64,000 bases of DNA from NCBI GenBank assembly GCA_019188255.1, contig JAETXT010000002.1:2852001-2916000 (forward strand), written 5' to 3'. Below the pieces are notes generated by a model. The model did no database searches. It was not told the DNA's origin and was given only the letters and a program-made list of their open reading frames with translations. Shown here in pieces: positions 23,639 through 35,786 of the stretch. Each line of letters begins with the position of its first letter. Positions within the stretch are counted from its first letter, which is position 1. The translations under genes and the position numbers were made by a program. The stretch comes from Verticillium longisporum. Its lineage: Eukaryota; Ascomycota; Sordariomycetes; Glomerellales; Plectosphaerellaceae.

Positions 23639-24704
23639 TTACGACAGTCGAGTCAAAGGCTTACTGGGCGGTCCTTCCAACGCATCCTTGAGACCGCTCT
23701 TCTCTCCGTGGATGTAGGAAAACCACGGCTCGAATGCCAGCGTGTTGCGATACGACACATCGCCACCCTTATACTCTGGAAGATCGTAGTAAAAGTGCTT
23801 GTCATGCGCAACCTCAACTAGCTGCCCCGTCTTTTCGTTAGATTCATCCTTGAAGAAGACATCGTAAGCCTCAATCAATGCGGGCATCAGTGTCAAACTA
23901 TCCAAACTGTTAGCACCATTGACGTCAAATGTCGAGTGAATATCACGGAAGCTAGCTCACTGCTCTGGTTGAAAAGCTTCGGAGAAGTTCGGCATAGCCG
24001 GCGTATCGACTGCTCCAGGCATAACGCAGTTGATGGTGATATTTTCCTTGAGCTTGAGAGGTGCTGCCATCGTACGAGTCCAATGGTGTACAGCTGCCTT
24101 GGCCGAACTGTACTCTGGGAACGTCGAACCCGTGTGAAGCCCAATCATGCTACCCGTGATGACAATTTTGCCACCTGGCGTTTCATTATGGCGCATGAAA
24201 TGTGTCGCAAGCGTCGTGCCATATATGACGCCCTTGAAGTGTGTGTCGGTGCAATTCGTATTGGGCTCGGGCGGGATGTCGTCAATCGATGCATTGCGGC
24301 GACGAAAGTTGTATTTTGAGTCTTCGTCGACACCACCAGCGTTGGCGATGAAAATATCCAAGCACCCCCATGTATCCCAAACCACCCTGAATAGGTTGGC
24401 TTGCGATGAGTACGAGGCCACATCGGTCCGAACGAAGATGGCTGTTCTGCCTGCTGGATCAATTGATGCTGCTGTTGCTTCTCCTTCGGGTCGACGACCG
24501 GTTATGACTACTCTGTAGCCATAATCGTGCAGGTGTTTGGCTACTGCCAAACCAATACCGCTCTGAAGGACCGTCAGATCAGATATTTTTCTCGTGCTTC
24601 AGAGCCGCCCGGACTTGGTGAACACCACAAATGTCCTAGGAAGTACATACAGTTGAGCCGGTAACGATGGCCACCTTTCCATGATCCTTAGGTAATGATC
24701 TCAT
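23639..24704 (-). CDS. short-chain dehydrogenase/reductase (classical SDR)
   Basis: Three exons, 24704-24651, 24562-23961 and 23906-23639, give 307 residues (MRSLPKDHGKVAIVTGSTSGIG...). The first exon has only 18 codons and supplies half of the cofactor motif; the intron falls inside TGST|SGIG. The motifs of a classical SDR are present: TGSTSGIG (15-22), IANAG for NNAG, a catalytic Ser in VITGSMIGLH, and YSSAK for YxxxK. RVVITGRR suggests NADP(H) preference. The C-terminal part, with AYDVFFKDESNEKTGQLVEVAHDKHFYYDLPEY, is of the kind found in fungal 15-hydroxyprostaglandin dehydrogenase-like SDRs. It probably oxidises or reduces a small alcohol/ketone in the cytosol. All splice sites are GT-AG. 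Confidence 0.9.
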
Positions 24705-25527
24705 GCTTCAGACGAGCTTATAAGAATAATTTCTTGAAGGATGGTCGTGAATAACAAGCGAGCGTCTGCGTACTGTGCGCGAATCGATGTAGCGGTTTGA
24801 GTGAGACCAGACAAAAGCATTCAGGGGCTATTATCAGCAACGTCACAGAAGGTGATGTGGGAGATACACCGGGCTAAACCCAAGAGCCATCTTTCGTAAA
24901 GGAAGAAAACGTCCGCTCCCGGGGCATTTGGGCCCCTGTTCAGAGCCAAGGCTTCACCTGCCTGTCAAACGGTACCCCGTGCTAACCTTGGTCGCTGCTA
25001 GCTACGAGTAGGCTGCCAAGCGGCGATCTGTGGTGCGACAGAAGACCTACCTGGTGATTTCACTCGTACCACTCGTTTCATTTGCTCCTTCTCTCGACCC
25101 TTACTCGGGAATTCGGATTACTGGTCCCATCATGACTCTGTCATGCCTGCACAATAGGGATGCTAAGGTGGCCCCTTTGTTACCGAGCAGCGGGGCCTTT
25201 TCTCGGACATCCACATTTGGGAACTTTGGGTCGAGTCTGCACGAGAGCAAAATCGGAGCCACTTGGATGGATAGCTAACCGTGGCGGACCTTGTCCCTTC
25301 GTCTCTCCGATGCAGAATATCAGAAAAGTGTAAAACATGGCGGAACGCGCGAGCTTTCTGATATATACAGGTCTCTTTGCGTCTACACCTGCATGGTTTA
25401 TTCACTTTTCGATCTCTCTTTGAACAATTCGTCGAAACGAGCACATCGGCTCCCTTAAAGGAGAGTCTTTCTGCCATGCTGGCCAGCCTGGCGAAGAAGA
25501 ACTCCGTTGTCACTGGCCACAGTCATC
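24705..25527. other. divergent intergenic region between SDR and PTH11-like gene
   Basis: About 820 bases with no supported gene. It must carry the promoters of both flanking genes. A possible TATA-like TATATACAG is seen near 25361, 170 bases before the PTH11-like start. Confidence 0.4.
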
Positions 25528-26789
25528 ATGGCGACTCCTGCGAGCATGCCTATGGCGTTTGAGTCCCCGATCCCGATAGAAAACGGAAAGCAGAGAGGTC
25601 TGATAGCCGCTTCAACATTCTGCCTGTTTATAACCAGCTTCATGGTGGCTCTTCGACTCATCGCCAAGACGAAATCGAAAAAGGCACTCAACGCCAGTGA
25701 TGCTTGCATTCTTGTAGCACTGGTCAGTATTACCACGGACTTCCCTTACAAACTATGCTTGCTATATTGCATCCAGCTCACTGGTCATGTTTGCAGTTCT
25801 TCAATACCGCACTACATGCCGACGTCTTCATCATGGTGGTGCATGGAGGATTTGGATTCCATGTCCAGGACATTGCCATGCGTTTTGGTCCAGACGTCCT
25901 CACAGTCTTCTTCAAGGTTTGCAGCCTTTCAATGTCGATTTTTCTTTCACCTTACTGACGCTTCCAGTGCATCATGGTGTTTGCACTTCTTTGGAACGCA
26001 ACGACCTGTTTTACGAAGCTCTCGGTCCTCCTCATGTACATGAGCATTTTCCCCGTACGCCGCGTAATACTCCCATGCAAGATACTCGCAGTCTTCATCA
26101 TCCTCTGGAACACCGGCGGTATCCTCGGCGGCGTCCTCGTCTGCCGCCCATTCGCCATGAACTGGGACCAGACGATCCCCGGCGGCAAGTGTGGCAACCA
26201 GCCCATGTATTACATGGCACTGGGGGTCATCAACATTCTCGTCGGGTCACTATGCTTGCCCTGCCACTTCCAGTGCTCTACAACCTGCAGATGCCCATGC
26301 GCAAGAAGATTGTCATCATCAGCATGTTCAGCGTCGGCTTCGCCACGTGCGCCATCACAATCTACCGACAGGCCACGCTGCCCGATCTCCAATTCGCCGA
26401 CATGACGCACAGCGGTGCCGTCGCGACGCTCTTGTCGGGGCTGGAGCCATCTGTCGCCCTGGCCCTCGCATGTGTGCCCTTCTTGCGGCCGCTGTTCGGA
26501 GGCGTGTTCGGCTCGTCGCAGAAGGGTTCAAGTTATGCCAACGTGAAGCCAAAGACGGAAAGCTATAAGAAGGGCAGCAAGCGCAGCGAGTCGGGACTTT
26601 GAGGAGCTTCAGGATGATGCGTCGGAGATCCAGCTTCGCCCTGTCATGCCGATCAGGGATACCTTGGTAGTCTCTGACCGTACAGCAGCATCGAGGAGCT
26701 TGAAGGACTTAAAGGGGGATGGTATCACTGTAGAGCGGCAGTGGGAGGTTGACACCAGTGAAGATGGCGACGCAGCTCATCGCGGATGA
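25528..26789 (+). pseudogene. PTH11-like integral membrane protein (fungal rhodopsin-fold domain), with two compensating frameshifts
   Basis: Exons 25528-25722, 25797-25916 and 25968-26789; the ATG at 25528 gives MATPASMPMAFESPIPIENGKQRGL. The seven-helix domain is clear: LIAASTFCLFITSFMVALRLIAK, HADVFIMVVHGGFGFHVQDIA, CIMVFALLWNATTCFTKLSVLL, YYMALGVINIL, then in another frame VTMLALPLPVLYNLQMPMRKK and LSGLEPSVALALACVPFLRPLFGG. The frame slips at a GGG run (26244-26246, one base short) and returns at a second GGG run (26593-26595, one base too many). It then reads an acidic tail, DFEELQDDASEIQLRPVMP, to a stop at 26789. As written, translation would stop at 26405. Without the slips the protein would be about 378 residues. 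Relatives sense external signals at the plasma membrane. Both slips are in G runs, so sequencing error is a real alternative. Confidence 0.78.
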
Positions 26790-27023
26790 GCGCTTTCTCA
26801 AGTGGATTGGTGCTTTGGTATTGAGCTTCCTACTCTATTGTCCAGATCTCGATCAGGCGTTTACAAGAAAGACGGGTGTTTGGGAAGAAATAGCAGGTCA
26901 CGCTCGACGTCCCCATTGACGCATCAGCACACTGACCAACACAGCCTCAATTCGTTCTTCATCTACTCCCATTGTCCTAGTAACAAGAAAAGAAAGTACA
27001 TCGCTATCAACATGCTTCGTACA

Positions 27024-28381
27024 CTACTCAAAAGAGACAAACTTCTCCCCATACTGCTCTGCAAATTTCTTGTACCTGTCCATGTAGGCCTGATGCCTGT
27101 CCCGGAACCCCTGTGCCGTCTTCATCTCCTCCCGCCCAACCTGGTGCCGGTGCGCCGCGTCCGGCCCGTCAGCCACGCGCACGAAGCGCGCATACGTCCA
27201 CATCTCCGGCAGCGGCGTGTGCTGCGTGAGGCCCTGGCCGCCGTAAATCTGCATGCACTCGTCGATGATTCGGGCGGCGAGCTCGGGGACGAGAATCTTG
27301 CTCTGGGCAATGGCGCGCTTGCCGGCCTTGTTGCCGAGCAGGTCCATCGTGTCGGCGGCGTTGAGGACGACGAGGCGCGCGGCGTCGAGCTCGAGGCGCA
27401 TCTGGGCGACGCGCTCAATGTTGGAGTCAAAGTCGCCGATGAAGCGGCCGCGCGGCTTCTTGCGCGGGTCGATGCAGCGCACGAGGGCGAGCTCGTAGGC
27501 GCGCTCGCACTGGCCGATGAGGCGCATGCAGTGGTGGATGCGGCCGGGCCCGAGGCGGCCCTGGGCGATTTCAAAGGCGCGGCCCTCGCCGAGGATGACG
27601 TTGCCGACGGGCACGCGGACGTTGTCGTACTTGTACTCGCCGTGGCCCTCGGGGGCGTGGTCGTAGCCCATGATGGTGAGGTTGCGCACCTGCGTGATGC
27701 CGGGCGTGTCGCAGGGGACGATGAGCATGGAGTGGCGGCGCCACTTGTCCGGGTGGTCGGGCGCCGTGCAGCCCATGAGGATGTAGAAGGAGAGCTCCTT
27801 GTTCCAGAGGCAGTTTCCGTACAGCTTGCGGCCGTTGATGACGTACTCATCGCCGTCGCGGCGGATGGAGATGCCAATCTGAGTGGCGTCTGAAGAGGCC
27901 ACGTCGGGCTCGGTCATGGAGTAGGCTGAGGAGGCCGTACCGTCGAGCAGAGGCTGAAGCCACTTGGCCTTCTGTTCGGGGAGCAGTACTTTGCGAGGAG
28001 CTCAATGTTGCCCGTGTCGGGAGCGTGGCAGTTCATCGTCTGGGCGGCCCAGTAGCAGCGGCCCATGATCTCAGCGCAGCACGAGTATTCGAGATTTGTG
28101 AGACCCGGGCTCTCTTTGAAGTGGTTTGGCAGGAAAAGATTGAATAGACCGCGTTCCTTCGCTCGCTCGCGGAGCTCATGAATCAGAGGCGGTGTCGTCC
28201 ATCGCTTGCCCTCAAGCTGTGCCTTCATGACTTGTTCGCGGGGAATGCATTCGCTTTCGACCCAGTCAAAGACAGCCTGAATCTTTTCAATAGCTAGAGG
28301 TGACAGCTTGGCCTTGACCCACGGAGGGATTCGGCTGAAGGCAGGGCCCTCGAAATTTGGTGTTGTCTGGGATGGTGACAT
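27024..28381 (-). pseudogene. acyl-CoA dehydrogenase (ACAD10/11-like), one frameshift
   Basis: Starts at the ATG at 28381 (MSPSQTTPNFEGPAF). The N-terminal helical domain (IPREQVMKAQ, LFNLFLPNHF, YSCCAEIMGR) reads to ...ELLAKYCS. There a run of four G on the plus strand (27978-27981) is one base short and the frame breaks. From 27917 the second frame continues with MTEPDVASSDATQI, the FAD-contact signature of the family. The middle and C-terminal domains follow: GRKLYGN, GRIHHCMRLIG, RCIDPRKKPRGRFIGDF, and QIYGGQGLTQHTPLPEMW with the usual R/D-rich end. Unbroken, it would have about 452 residues, normal for the family. It would oxidise an acyl-CoA to the enoyl-CoA in peroxisome or mitochondrion. 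No intron fits the break. No other damage was seen. Confidence 0.85.
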
Positions 28382-28883
28382 GATGGTGCTTCGTTTGTCA
28401 GGGTTAGGGTAACGTTGGGCTTCAGATAGACAGTAACAAGGCGGACCGTCGAGAAGGAGCAATAAACAAAGATGAATAGTGTTTATGCTATGTTGCACGA
28501 AGCTTGAAGGAGCATATGATAGAGTGCAGATGATGGGCAAACATAGGAATAATAACAGAAAGCTTCGGCTGGAAGTCTTGTTCCACTCCGCAGACTGCCG
28601 CGGCATTACAACTCCACCTCCCCACTTCCCCTCAAACTACCCCGGCCTCCAACCGGGCGAGTTCTGGTCGGCGGATCCTTGAGGAAGATGGCTGGAGGTT
28701 GGTTGGGGTAATTGGGGCCATGGAACGGACCTCGGGGATGCGGGGAAATTGTCAGAGGGCAGAAAGATGCCATGACAGTTGTTTGTTGGATTCACTTTTG
28801 CATAAACAAGGTGGCTGATAGTGATCAATGGCATTGTATCTAGGCACATACTGGGCTCTCCAGGCCCTGTAATCAGCACCAAC
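28382..28883. other. intergenic region upstream of the acyl-CoA dehydrogenase
   Basis: 500 bases between the 5' end of the acyl-CoA dehydrogenase and the 3' end of the PRISE-like gene on the same strand. Nothing recognised. Confidence 0.45.
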
Positions 28884-30190
28884 TCATGGGATGATCTTGG
28901 CCTTGCGGAACCGGTCCAGCGTCGTCCACCACGATGTCTTGGTATCAATCTCCTCCTTTGCAGACCCCCACATCTCATGACACTTGCTCAGGTCCATCTG
29001 TCGATCAAAGTCGAGCATGGTGATGATGAAGTAGGCAAAAGGCCCGAAACTGCGATCATTGCCCACCCTCCCACTGACAAGGCCGTATCTCTGTTCAAGC
29101 GCCTTCCAGTCGTCGAAGTGATCCGCGAGATACTGGGCCGGCTGTGGCCCTGCGCCGCCCTTGGGCGGCGCTGTGCCCTTGAGGCCAAAGTACTCGCAGA
29201 TGATGGGCCACTTCTCGCTCCAGGACGATGGTTGCGAGTTGTCCGTTGCATTATACCGCTGCTCGGCCGTCGTCTCCGGGTGCAGCGACGCGTAGATGCA
29301 GACCCTGGCCACGATGTCCTGGTTGCTCTCGTTGCTGAGGTTGCGCCACGACCGCTTCGTGCCCGGAAACGGGGCCTCGGCGCCTTTGCCTTCGAGCTCG
29401 GCGTAGAGCGCCAGGTACGTGCCCACCGTCTGCGCGAGGCAGTAGATATTGTTGTTGGGCACGAAGCCGATGATGTTGTCTGGGATCACCTCGCACCAGG
29501 TCCACGGCTTGCCCTTGGCCATTTCAACGAGCATGTCCGTCTGGTCGTAGTAGAACATCTGCGAGGCGTACGGCTCGGGGATGCGAGGCAATGATTCTCG
29601 CAGGGGCAGGTCATTCTTAAAGGGAAAGTTCTCGTCGAGAAGGTGCACGCCGTATGCCTTGGTTCCGGTCGGCAGGACGACGAATTTGAGATTCTGGGAG
29701 AGGTTCTCGACGGCGGAGATGGCGCGCTTGATGAGTTCCTTGTTGGTCTCGCACTCTTTCGCCGGATCGGTGTCCATGATGTAGGCTACGTTTCTTGCAT
29801 CAGCATGGCGCTGATTCTTGTTGATGGCTGTATTTTTTATGACCCACCAAAGAAGTAGACATGGCTGATGCTGGCAATATTCTTGACCTTGACCTTGAGG
29901 TCTGCTTCGAGCCCGTCTTGCCCTTTTGAGGTCAAGATGTCGACGCCACTGGCAATCTGGAGCTTCTCCAACTTTGGCCAGAACGCGGCATCGGGGCCCA
30001 GCGGTCGATTTGTCAGGGCCGTGATCGAGGCAAACGTGTCTTTGGACGGGTACCCCTCGAGCAGGGCATTTGTGATGGACCAGCCGGTAATGCCACTGGC
30101 GCCTGTGGATTGCGATTAGGACTGGTCTGGATGAGCTTGCAGCATGACGGGAAAAGACGAACCATAGATGAGTGCGTGATTCTGTGTCAT
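28884..30190 (-). CDS. PRISE-type SDR (progesterone 5-beta-reductase/iridoid synthase-like)
   Basis: Three exons, 30190-30163, 30102-29848 and 29785-28884, give 394 residues starting MTQNHALIYGASGITGW. The 28-base first exon splits the cofactor-binding motif. GASGITG (10-16) is the NADPH motif. LPTGTKAYGVH carries the characteristic Lys of the family and MFYYDQTDMLVE the FYYxxED-like motif of PRISE enzymes, in place of the classical YxxxK. WCEVIPDNIIGFVPNN is also typical. PRISE enzymes reduce the C=C of activated enones with NADPH. The gene neighbours an acyl-CoA dehydrogenase (downstream, same strand) and a Baeyer-Villiger monooxygenase (divergent), suggesting a shared substrate. All splice sites are GT-AG. 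Confidence 0.9.
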
Positions 30191-31473
30191 GGTGTCTGTC
30201 AAATTGGCTCGTGAGGAAAGAAATGCAAGTCAGAAACAAGATCTAGGCGTCCTGTTGCGATTGGTGAAGTGAGAGCTCGTCTCTGGCGCGCATTGCAGAG
30301 ACAGACTGCCTTGATGTAGCAGCATCTCTGTGCTCCCTGTGGATGTAAAGCTTAGGTGGGGCCAAAGGCCGTCCCGCGTGAACATGGAGGGGCCAATGTT
30401 GCGTACTAGGGTGGTGATCGGGTATCAAGACGCAGGATGTCGAGACCAGTTCGCTACTCAGGAACAACCTACCCTTTTTGGGTGAGAGCTTGCTGCAGAT
30501 GAACCTGAGGGCTCATATGAGTCAGCCCGATGCAAGACGCCACATCCACAGCAACAGTCGCAATGAGCTTGTCGCATGATTGATGAAGCTGATCATGTTT
30601 ATCCCATCAAAATGATGAGGCCAGCCACTGCATCCCGCAAGCCAGGGCATCACGGATTTCAATCCCCACAAATCTCCGTGGGAAGATTCAAGAGGAGGTG
30701 CTCGCCTCGAACGACATCCAAACAACGGCGTCGCTTGTTCGAACGCCATGAATGGCCAACAGCTTGTCGAGTCGTTCCTCACGTTACTCTTGGCGGGCGC
30801 AAGAGAAATCTCGAGTCAGGCGGAGTTCGCTGCTTCCACCACTTGGGGGCCCGGTGGTCCAGGTACTGCATTTCCCCGCGCGGTACGTACCTCCATCGCC
30901 TGCCAGTCAATACCTGGAAAATCTTACCCTGACGAGCATGCTTCGCCCTATTGAGAAATGCTTGCATGGGATCATGCACATCACCTTCGCCAAGTCTCAC
31001 AAGCTGGCGGCAGTGGCAGTGGCAGTCAAACAGCTTGGCCCAAGCTGGCCACACCCCCCTCCTGGCTCTTCTCAGACGACCAGTGTCGACTGAGGCATCT
31101 CGCTCGTCTGGAAATGCACTTCCCGCATGCCACATCCGAGGAGTTCGCGTCGCTCCGTCCACGCCACGCCAGATGGCGGTTTGCCATCTCGGATACTCAC
31201 ATGCGTTACTTGGGACAATAGCCCAGCTCTCAAACTATGCACGACAGATCGAACCATGTCTACCCTGCATATCCTGAATTTGTTCTGTCCCAGGACGGGC
31301 CAGAGTGCTCCATACATCGCACGCCGATTAATTGGACCTCCTGGGACTAAGTCCGATATATTTACACTTTGTCCCGGCTTCTTGTGCCATCCGTCTTCCC
31401 ACCCACTTTGCATTATTGTTCCTTGTTCGCGATACCCAAAAGACCCAAGGCCGTGCTTCCGACCTTCGACATC
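30191..31473. promoter_or_regulatory. divergent promoter region, PRISE-like gene and Baeyer-Villiger monooxygenase
   Basis: 1.28 kb between two divergently transcribed oxidoreductase genes. No further gene is supported. A TATA-like TATATTTAC is seen near 31357-31365, about 110 bases before the monooxygenase start. Shared regulation by the nearby Zn2Cys6 protein is possible but I could not identify a binding site. Confidence 0.4.
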
Positions 31474-33568
31474 ATGGCGCCTTCAGCAGAGTCTAGTGGT
31501 ACCGGTGTAAGTGCCCAGCCGAACGGCCATTGGACGAATGGCCATACCAACGGCACCTCCAATGGCACAGGCGCCGCCAACGGTGTCAACGGTCACGAAA
31601 ATGGCAACCTATACCAAGACTTTGCCTACCCTCCAGTCGTCGAGGATGGAACGCCCTACCGGGTTCTGAAGCAGTATCATTCCAAACCTACAAAGTTGCG
31701 TGTGGCTTGCATTGGTGCTGGCGCCTCGGGACTATGTTTGGCATACAAGATGGAGAAGCAGATGGTCCCCGACAGCTGGGAGCTGACCCTCTTCGAGAAG
31801 AACCCTCACTTCGGCGGCACATGGTACGAGAACACGTAAGTTTATATACGGCCCGAATATTCAGTTGGCGCTAACAATAACAAAACAGATATCCCGGCGT
31901 TGCCTGCGACGTAGGTACCAGACAATGAAACCTCTGGCCTCTTGCTATCTAATGTTGCCTCCAGATCCCGTCTCATCTGTACACCTTCTCCTGGGACCCC
32001 AAGCCCGACTGGTCACACTACTTTGCCTACGGCGACGAGATCCAGCGCTACTTCGAAGACTTTGCCGAGCGCAACGCGTCGAAGCGGTATATGAAGCTCA
32101 ACACCAAGGTCGTCGAGGCCCGCTGGGACGAGCCCAAGGGCCTCTGGAACCTGACGCTCGAGGACCAGCGGACCAAGGCCTCCTGGCAGGACTGGTGCCA
32201 CGTCCTCGTCAACGGCACCGGCATCCTCAACAACTGGAAATGGCCCGACGTTGAGGGCCTGCACGACTTTGCCGGCCCCAAGATGCACTCGGCGGCCTGG
32301 GACCACTCGGTCGATTTCGAGGGCAAGACGATCGGCGTCATCGGCACCGGCAGCACGAGCGTCCAGATTGTGCCAGCGCTGCAAAAAGTCGCCGGCACAA
32401 ACCTCAAGGTCTTTATGCGGTCATCGACGTGGATCTCGCCCCCCTTTGGTGGCGGCGTCCTCGAGACGGATCTGCGGAAGGACAAGGAGGGTGCGCAGCC
32501 GGGCAAGAGGCAGTACACGTTTACCGAAGAGGACAAACAAAAGTTCCGCGACGACCCGGAGTATCACCTCATGTTCCGCAAGAGGATAGAGGCCGAGATC
32601 AACTCCCTCTTCGGTATGTACCAGCAGGGCTCCGAGCTCTCGGATCAGTTCCGGCAGGTCATCAAGGACGAGATGGAGAGGCGCATCGGGCCTGGTAACG
32701 AGGAGCTGAAGGAGTTCATCATTCCCGACTGGGCTCCCGGCTGTCGTCGCATCTCGCCTGGTGACGGGTACCTCGAGGCCCTGGTGCAACCGAATGTGAA
32801 GCCCGTGTTTGGTGGTATCAAGCAGATTGTGCCCGAGGGCATCATCACCGCGGACGGCGAAACGCACAAGATTGACATTCTCGTGTGCGCGACTGGCTTC
32901 AATGTCGCCTTCAGACCAGCCTTCAAGCTCGTCAACGGAGCCGGCAAGACGTTGAACGAGGACTGGGGCGACAGCGTCAACCTCTACATGGGTGTGTCAG
33001 CGCCACGGTTCCCCAACTACTACACCATTGTGGTAAGTAGATCGTCTGCCTTACTTTTGAACCTGAGACTGATGCTTTTCTAGGGCCCTGGCGCAACATG
33101 GTCATCGGGCACGCTGCTGCCCTCTATCGAGACGACAATCGAGTACTCAATCCAGATGATGAAGAAGATTCAGCACGAGAACATCCGCTCCATCGATGTC
33201 AAGCAAGACGCTCTCGACGACATTTACGCGCACTTTGACGAGTTCCACAAGACTACAGTCTTCAAAGAGAGCTGCAGGAGTTGGTTCAAGGACGGCAAGA
33301 TCAAGAACCGCATCTACCTGTGGCCTGGCTGCGTAAGTCCTTCATATCGTTCGCCCGATTGATGATACAATCGCTAATGTAGCTCAAGACAATCCACTTC
33401 CTCAAATCGATCAAGACTCCACGATTCGAGGACTATAATATTCGGTACCGTTACGCCAACAGGTTCGCGTTCCTGGGCGACGGCGAGATCAAGGCGAATA
33501 CGACCAAGAATGTCCTTGGTTTGAGCACATATGTTCGGGATCATGATCACGACTGGAACGTTGATTGA
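31474..33568 (+). CDS. type I Baeyer-Villiger-like flavin monooxygenase
   Basis: Five exons, 31474-31835, 31889-31910 (22 bases), 31965-33032, 33084-33332 and 33383-33568, give 628 residues. A Gly/Asn/Thr-rich N-terminus of about 45 residues, low in complexity, precedes the enzyme. FAD motif GAGASG is at 81-86, NADPH motif GTGSTS at 255-260. Between them FAGPKMHSAAWD (230-241) matches the type I BVMO fingerprint FxGxxxHxxxW[P/D] exactly. The enzyme would insert oxygen beside a ketone to form an ester or lactone, using NADPH and O2. WKWPDVEGLHDF and DILVCATGFNVAFRP are typical of fungal members. The micro-exon encodes YPGVACD, a conserved FAD-loop sequence. All introns have consensus ends. The substrate cannot be told from sequence. 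Confidence 0.92.
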
Positions 33569-35786
33569 TTCCATTGTGCTTGCGTGCGAATTTGCATAGT
33601 ATGGCTGGCGTTACACCGACGGATTGTATGCAAGGCGACGAGTCCATGTTGTTCTCAGGGCAGAGGACGAAGATGCATTTTTGTGTGCGCATATCATTTG
33701 AGAGCAACAGCATTCTGCATAGTCTCTTATTCATCATATGGTCTGAAGTGATGAAATGAGCTGATGGTACTTGTCCGGCCTGGACCATGAATCAATGGCA
33801 GGATCGACAGGGATCGTCGGCTAGGGGCCACCCAACGCGGGTGCAACGTGCTCACACTCACCAGAACATCGTGCTCCAGAGTTTCCAATGTCTAGTAACG
33901 ACTTTTTAGGAAATATCAGGCGATGATTCAGGCCGCTGACTCAACGTGGCTGCCACGCCGCGAACGGGAGTTTGGGACTGACCGCAAGCCGTCGTCTTTG
34001 GTTGCCTCAACTGGCGTGGACGGGGCCCTGGACTGGTTTGGCGCTTTGGTGGCCATAGATTCTGACCTGATTCGGCCGGGCTGGTACTGCGTCTCGTGGT
34101 CCACTAAGCCGACGACATGCTAGCCTTTTAAGACCTTCCCCAAAATGGTCCCAGCACATTGTCGTGCAAACACGCAACATGGCCCTAGTCCTGTGTCGCG
34201 AAAGCACCGCATGCCAGGCTCGCTTAGGACCTGTGCCTTGCGCGGGTAGCTGGATTTGGCCTGATCTCTAGACCATGGATTGGTACAACTAGTCCTTGTA
34301 TGCTGCTGGTCTCGAACATTTGACCTAATATTCCGAGAATGTGCTGCATTACTTCGTCACAGTGCAGTGCATATGGATGTGCAAGTACTGTGAGAAACGC
34401 CGATCAAATTGATGCCTCGCCCACGTCGTGCGAACGCGAGCAGACCCAAGTTGTATGACGTGGGTTGGCGTCGTATTCGACTCCTACGCGTGTCATGGTT
34501 CCAGCCGGTTGGGCCTTTTCCGAGTCATTACATCTGGGGTCCAACGCGGGGTTGCAACGCATGCTTCCGTCTGATTCGTTTTCCTCACGACCCCGCCGCC
34601 GTGCTCCGGCTATTTCTCCAACAACTGGGACTAGCCGGGGCAATAGCTCTGGAGCCGCGGAAACTGCTCGTGTGGAGATAAGACTTGATAGGCCTCTCCT
34701 TCTAATGCGTCTTGAGAAGACGAGACTTAGGCGTCCTTTAGCGGTAATGCGGCGTCTCGGTCGTGGTCACAGGGGGTGACAGGGGTGGCGGCCGTCGCGA
34801 AGACAGCCTAGGCGTTGTGGAAGGGGTCCTAGACGTGCCGTAGGTACATGGCGTGAGCGTGACCCTTGCCAGCACGCCTGGGCCAAGGGGAGCACGATGT
34901 TGGGAATCCGGGGAAAGTGGAATCTGGGGCAGAAAACCCGGGGTGGTTTGGGGATCGCGCCCCGATGAGAGTCGTGAGGCGATTGCTGAGGTGTTGTAGC
35001 GACCGACATGAACTCCTGTTCAAGAAATCAGCTGTGTGGTATTTGAGGCCTTGAGCTCGATTCGAGAGTCACGGTAGTGGCCGTGAGAGCGCCCTCCGCG
35101 AAGGGGTTCTAGTGCGCCATCCGTCGGGCTCGGCCTGCAGTGGGAGTCCGCTGTGTATGGGTTTCTCCGTGTCTGGCTGATCAACAAAGAGCGAGATATG
35201 GCAAGCAGGGTAAACGGGCTTGACAGGAGACCCCGCCTGCAACTGATCCCCTTAGGCTGGCACGATGGACGAGTATGATCTCATGTTCGTGGAGGGGCGT
35301 GATGGGAGTCGGCCACAAGGGGTTGAGGAGTAGCGCAGTGCCCAATGACCCAAGGATTTCAACACTGCCAGGTGCCACCCTCTCTTCTCTTCCGTTGTAC
35401 CTTCCCCATCCCAGCTTCAGACTGCCGCGCCTGCACACCAAAGCTCCTGCACTAGTCCAAGCTGCTTGCCTGCACGCCAGGTGCTGCTTCTGGCCCAGAT
35501 TGTGGGGCTTTGCCTTCAAGACCTAGAACCCAGCCAGGTCCAGTTCCAGTTCTACTGGGCTGAGACCTTGAAACATACTCCCTCGTCTCTTCCTCCTCTG
35601 CGCGAAGCTTCCACTCATCTACAACATCCGCCAGAGCCTTCTTGGATTGATTTGTTATTCGATGAACCCCGGTGTCTCAACTGCCATTCAAGTAAACTTC
35701 GCAACAAAACCCAACTCCTGACCGTTTCTCCATCCGCTGTCGTTTGCCGCTTCGTCAAGGCCTATCACATCGTTCCTGGCTTCATC
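33569..35786. other. intergenic region between BVMO and Zn2Cys6 regulator
   Basis: 2.2 kb with only short, unsupported frames in either direction. The last ~250 bases are pyrimidine-rich, as in fungal 5' untranslated regions, and belong to the regulator. No repeat or RNA gene recognised. Confidence 0.45.

Noticed and set aside
26802..27893. 363-codon plus-strand frame opposite the acyl-CoA dehydrogenase
   Set aside because: Antisense to a recognisable enzyme; composition (Ala/Val/Asp/Glu-rich) typical of a shadow frame.
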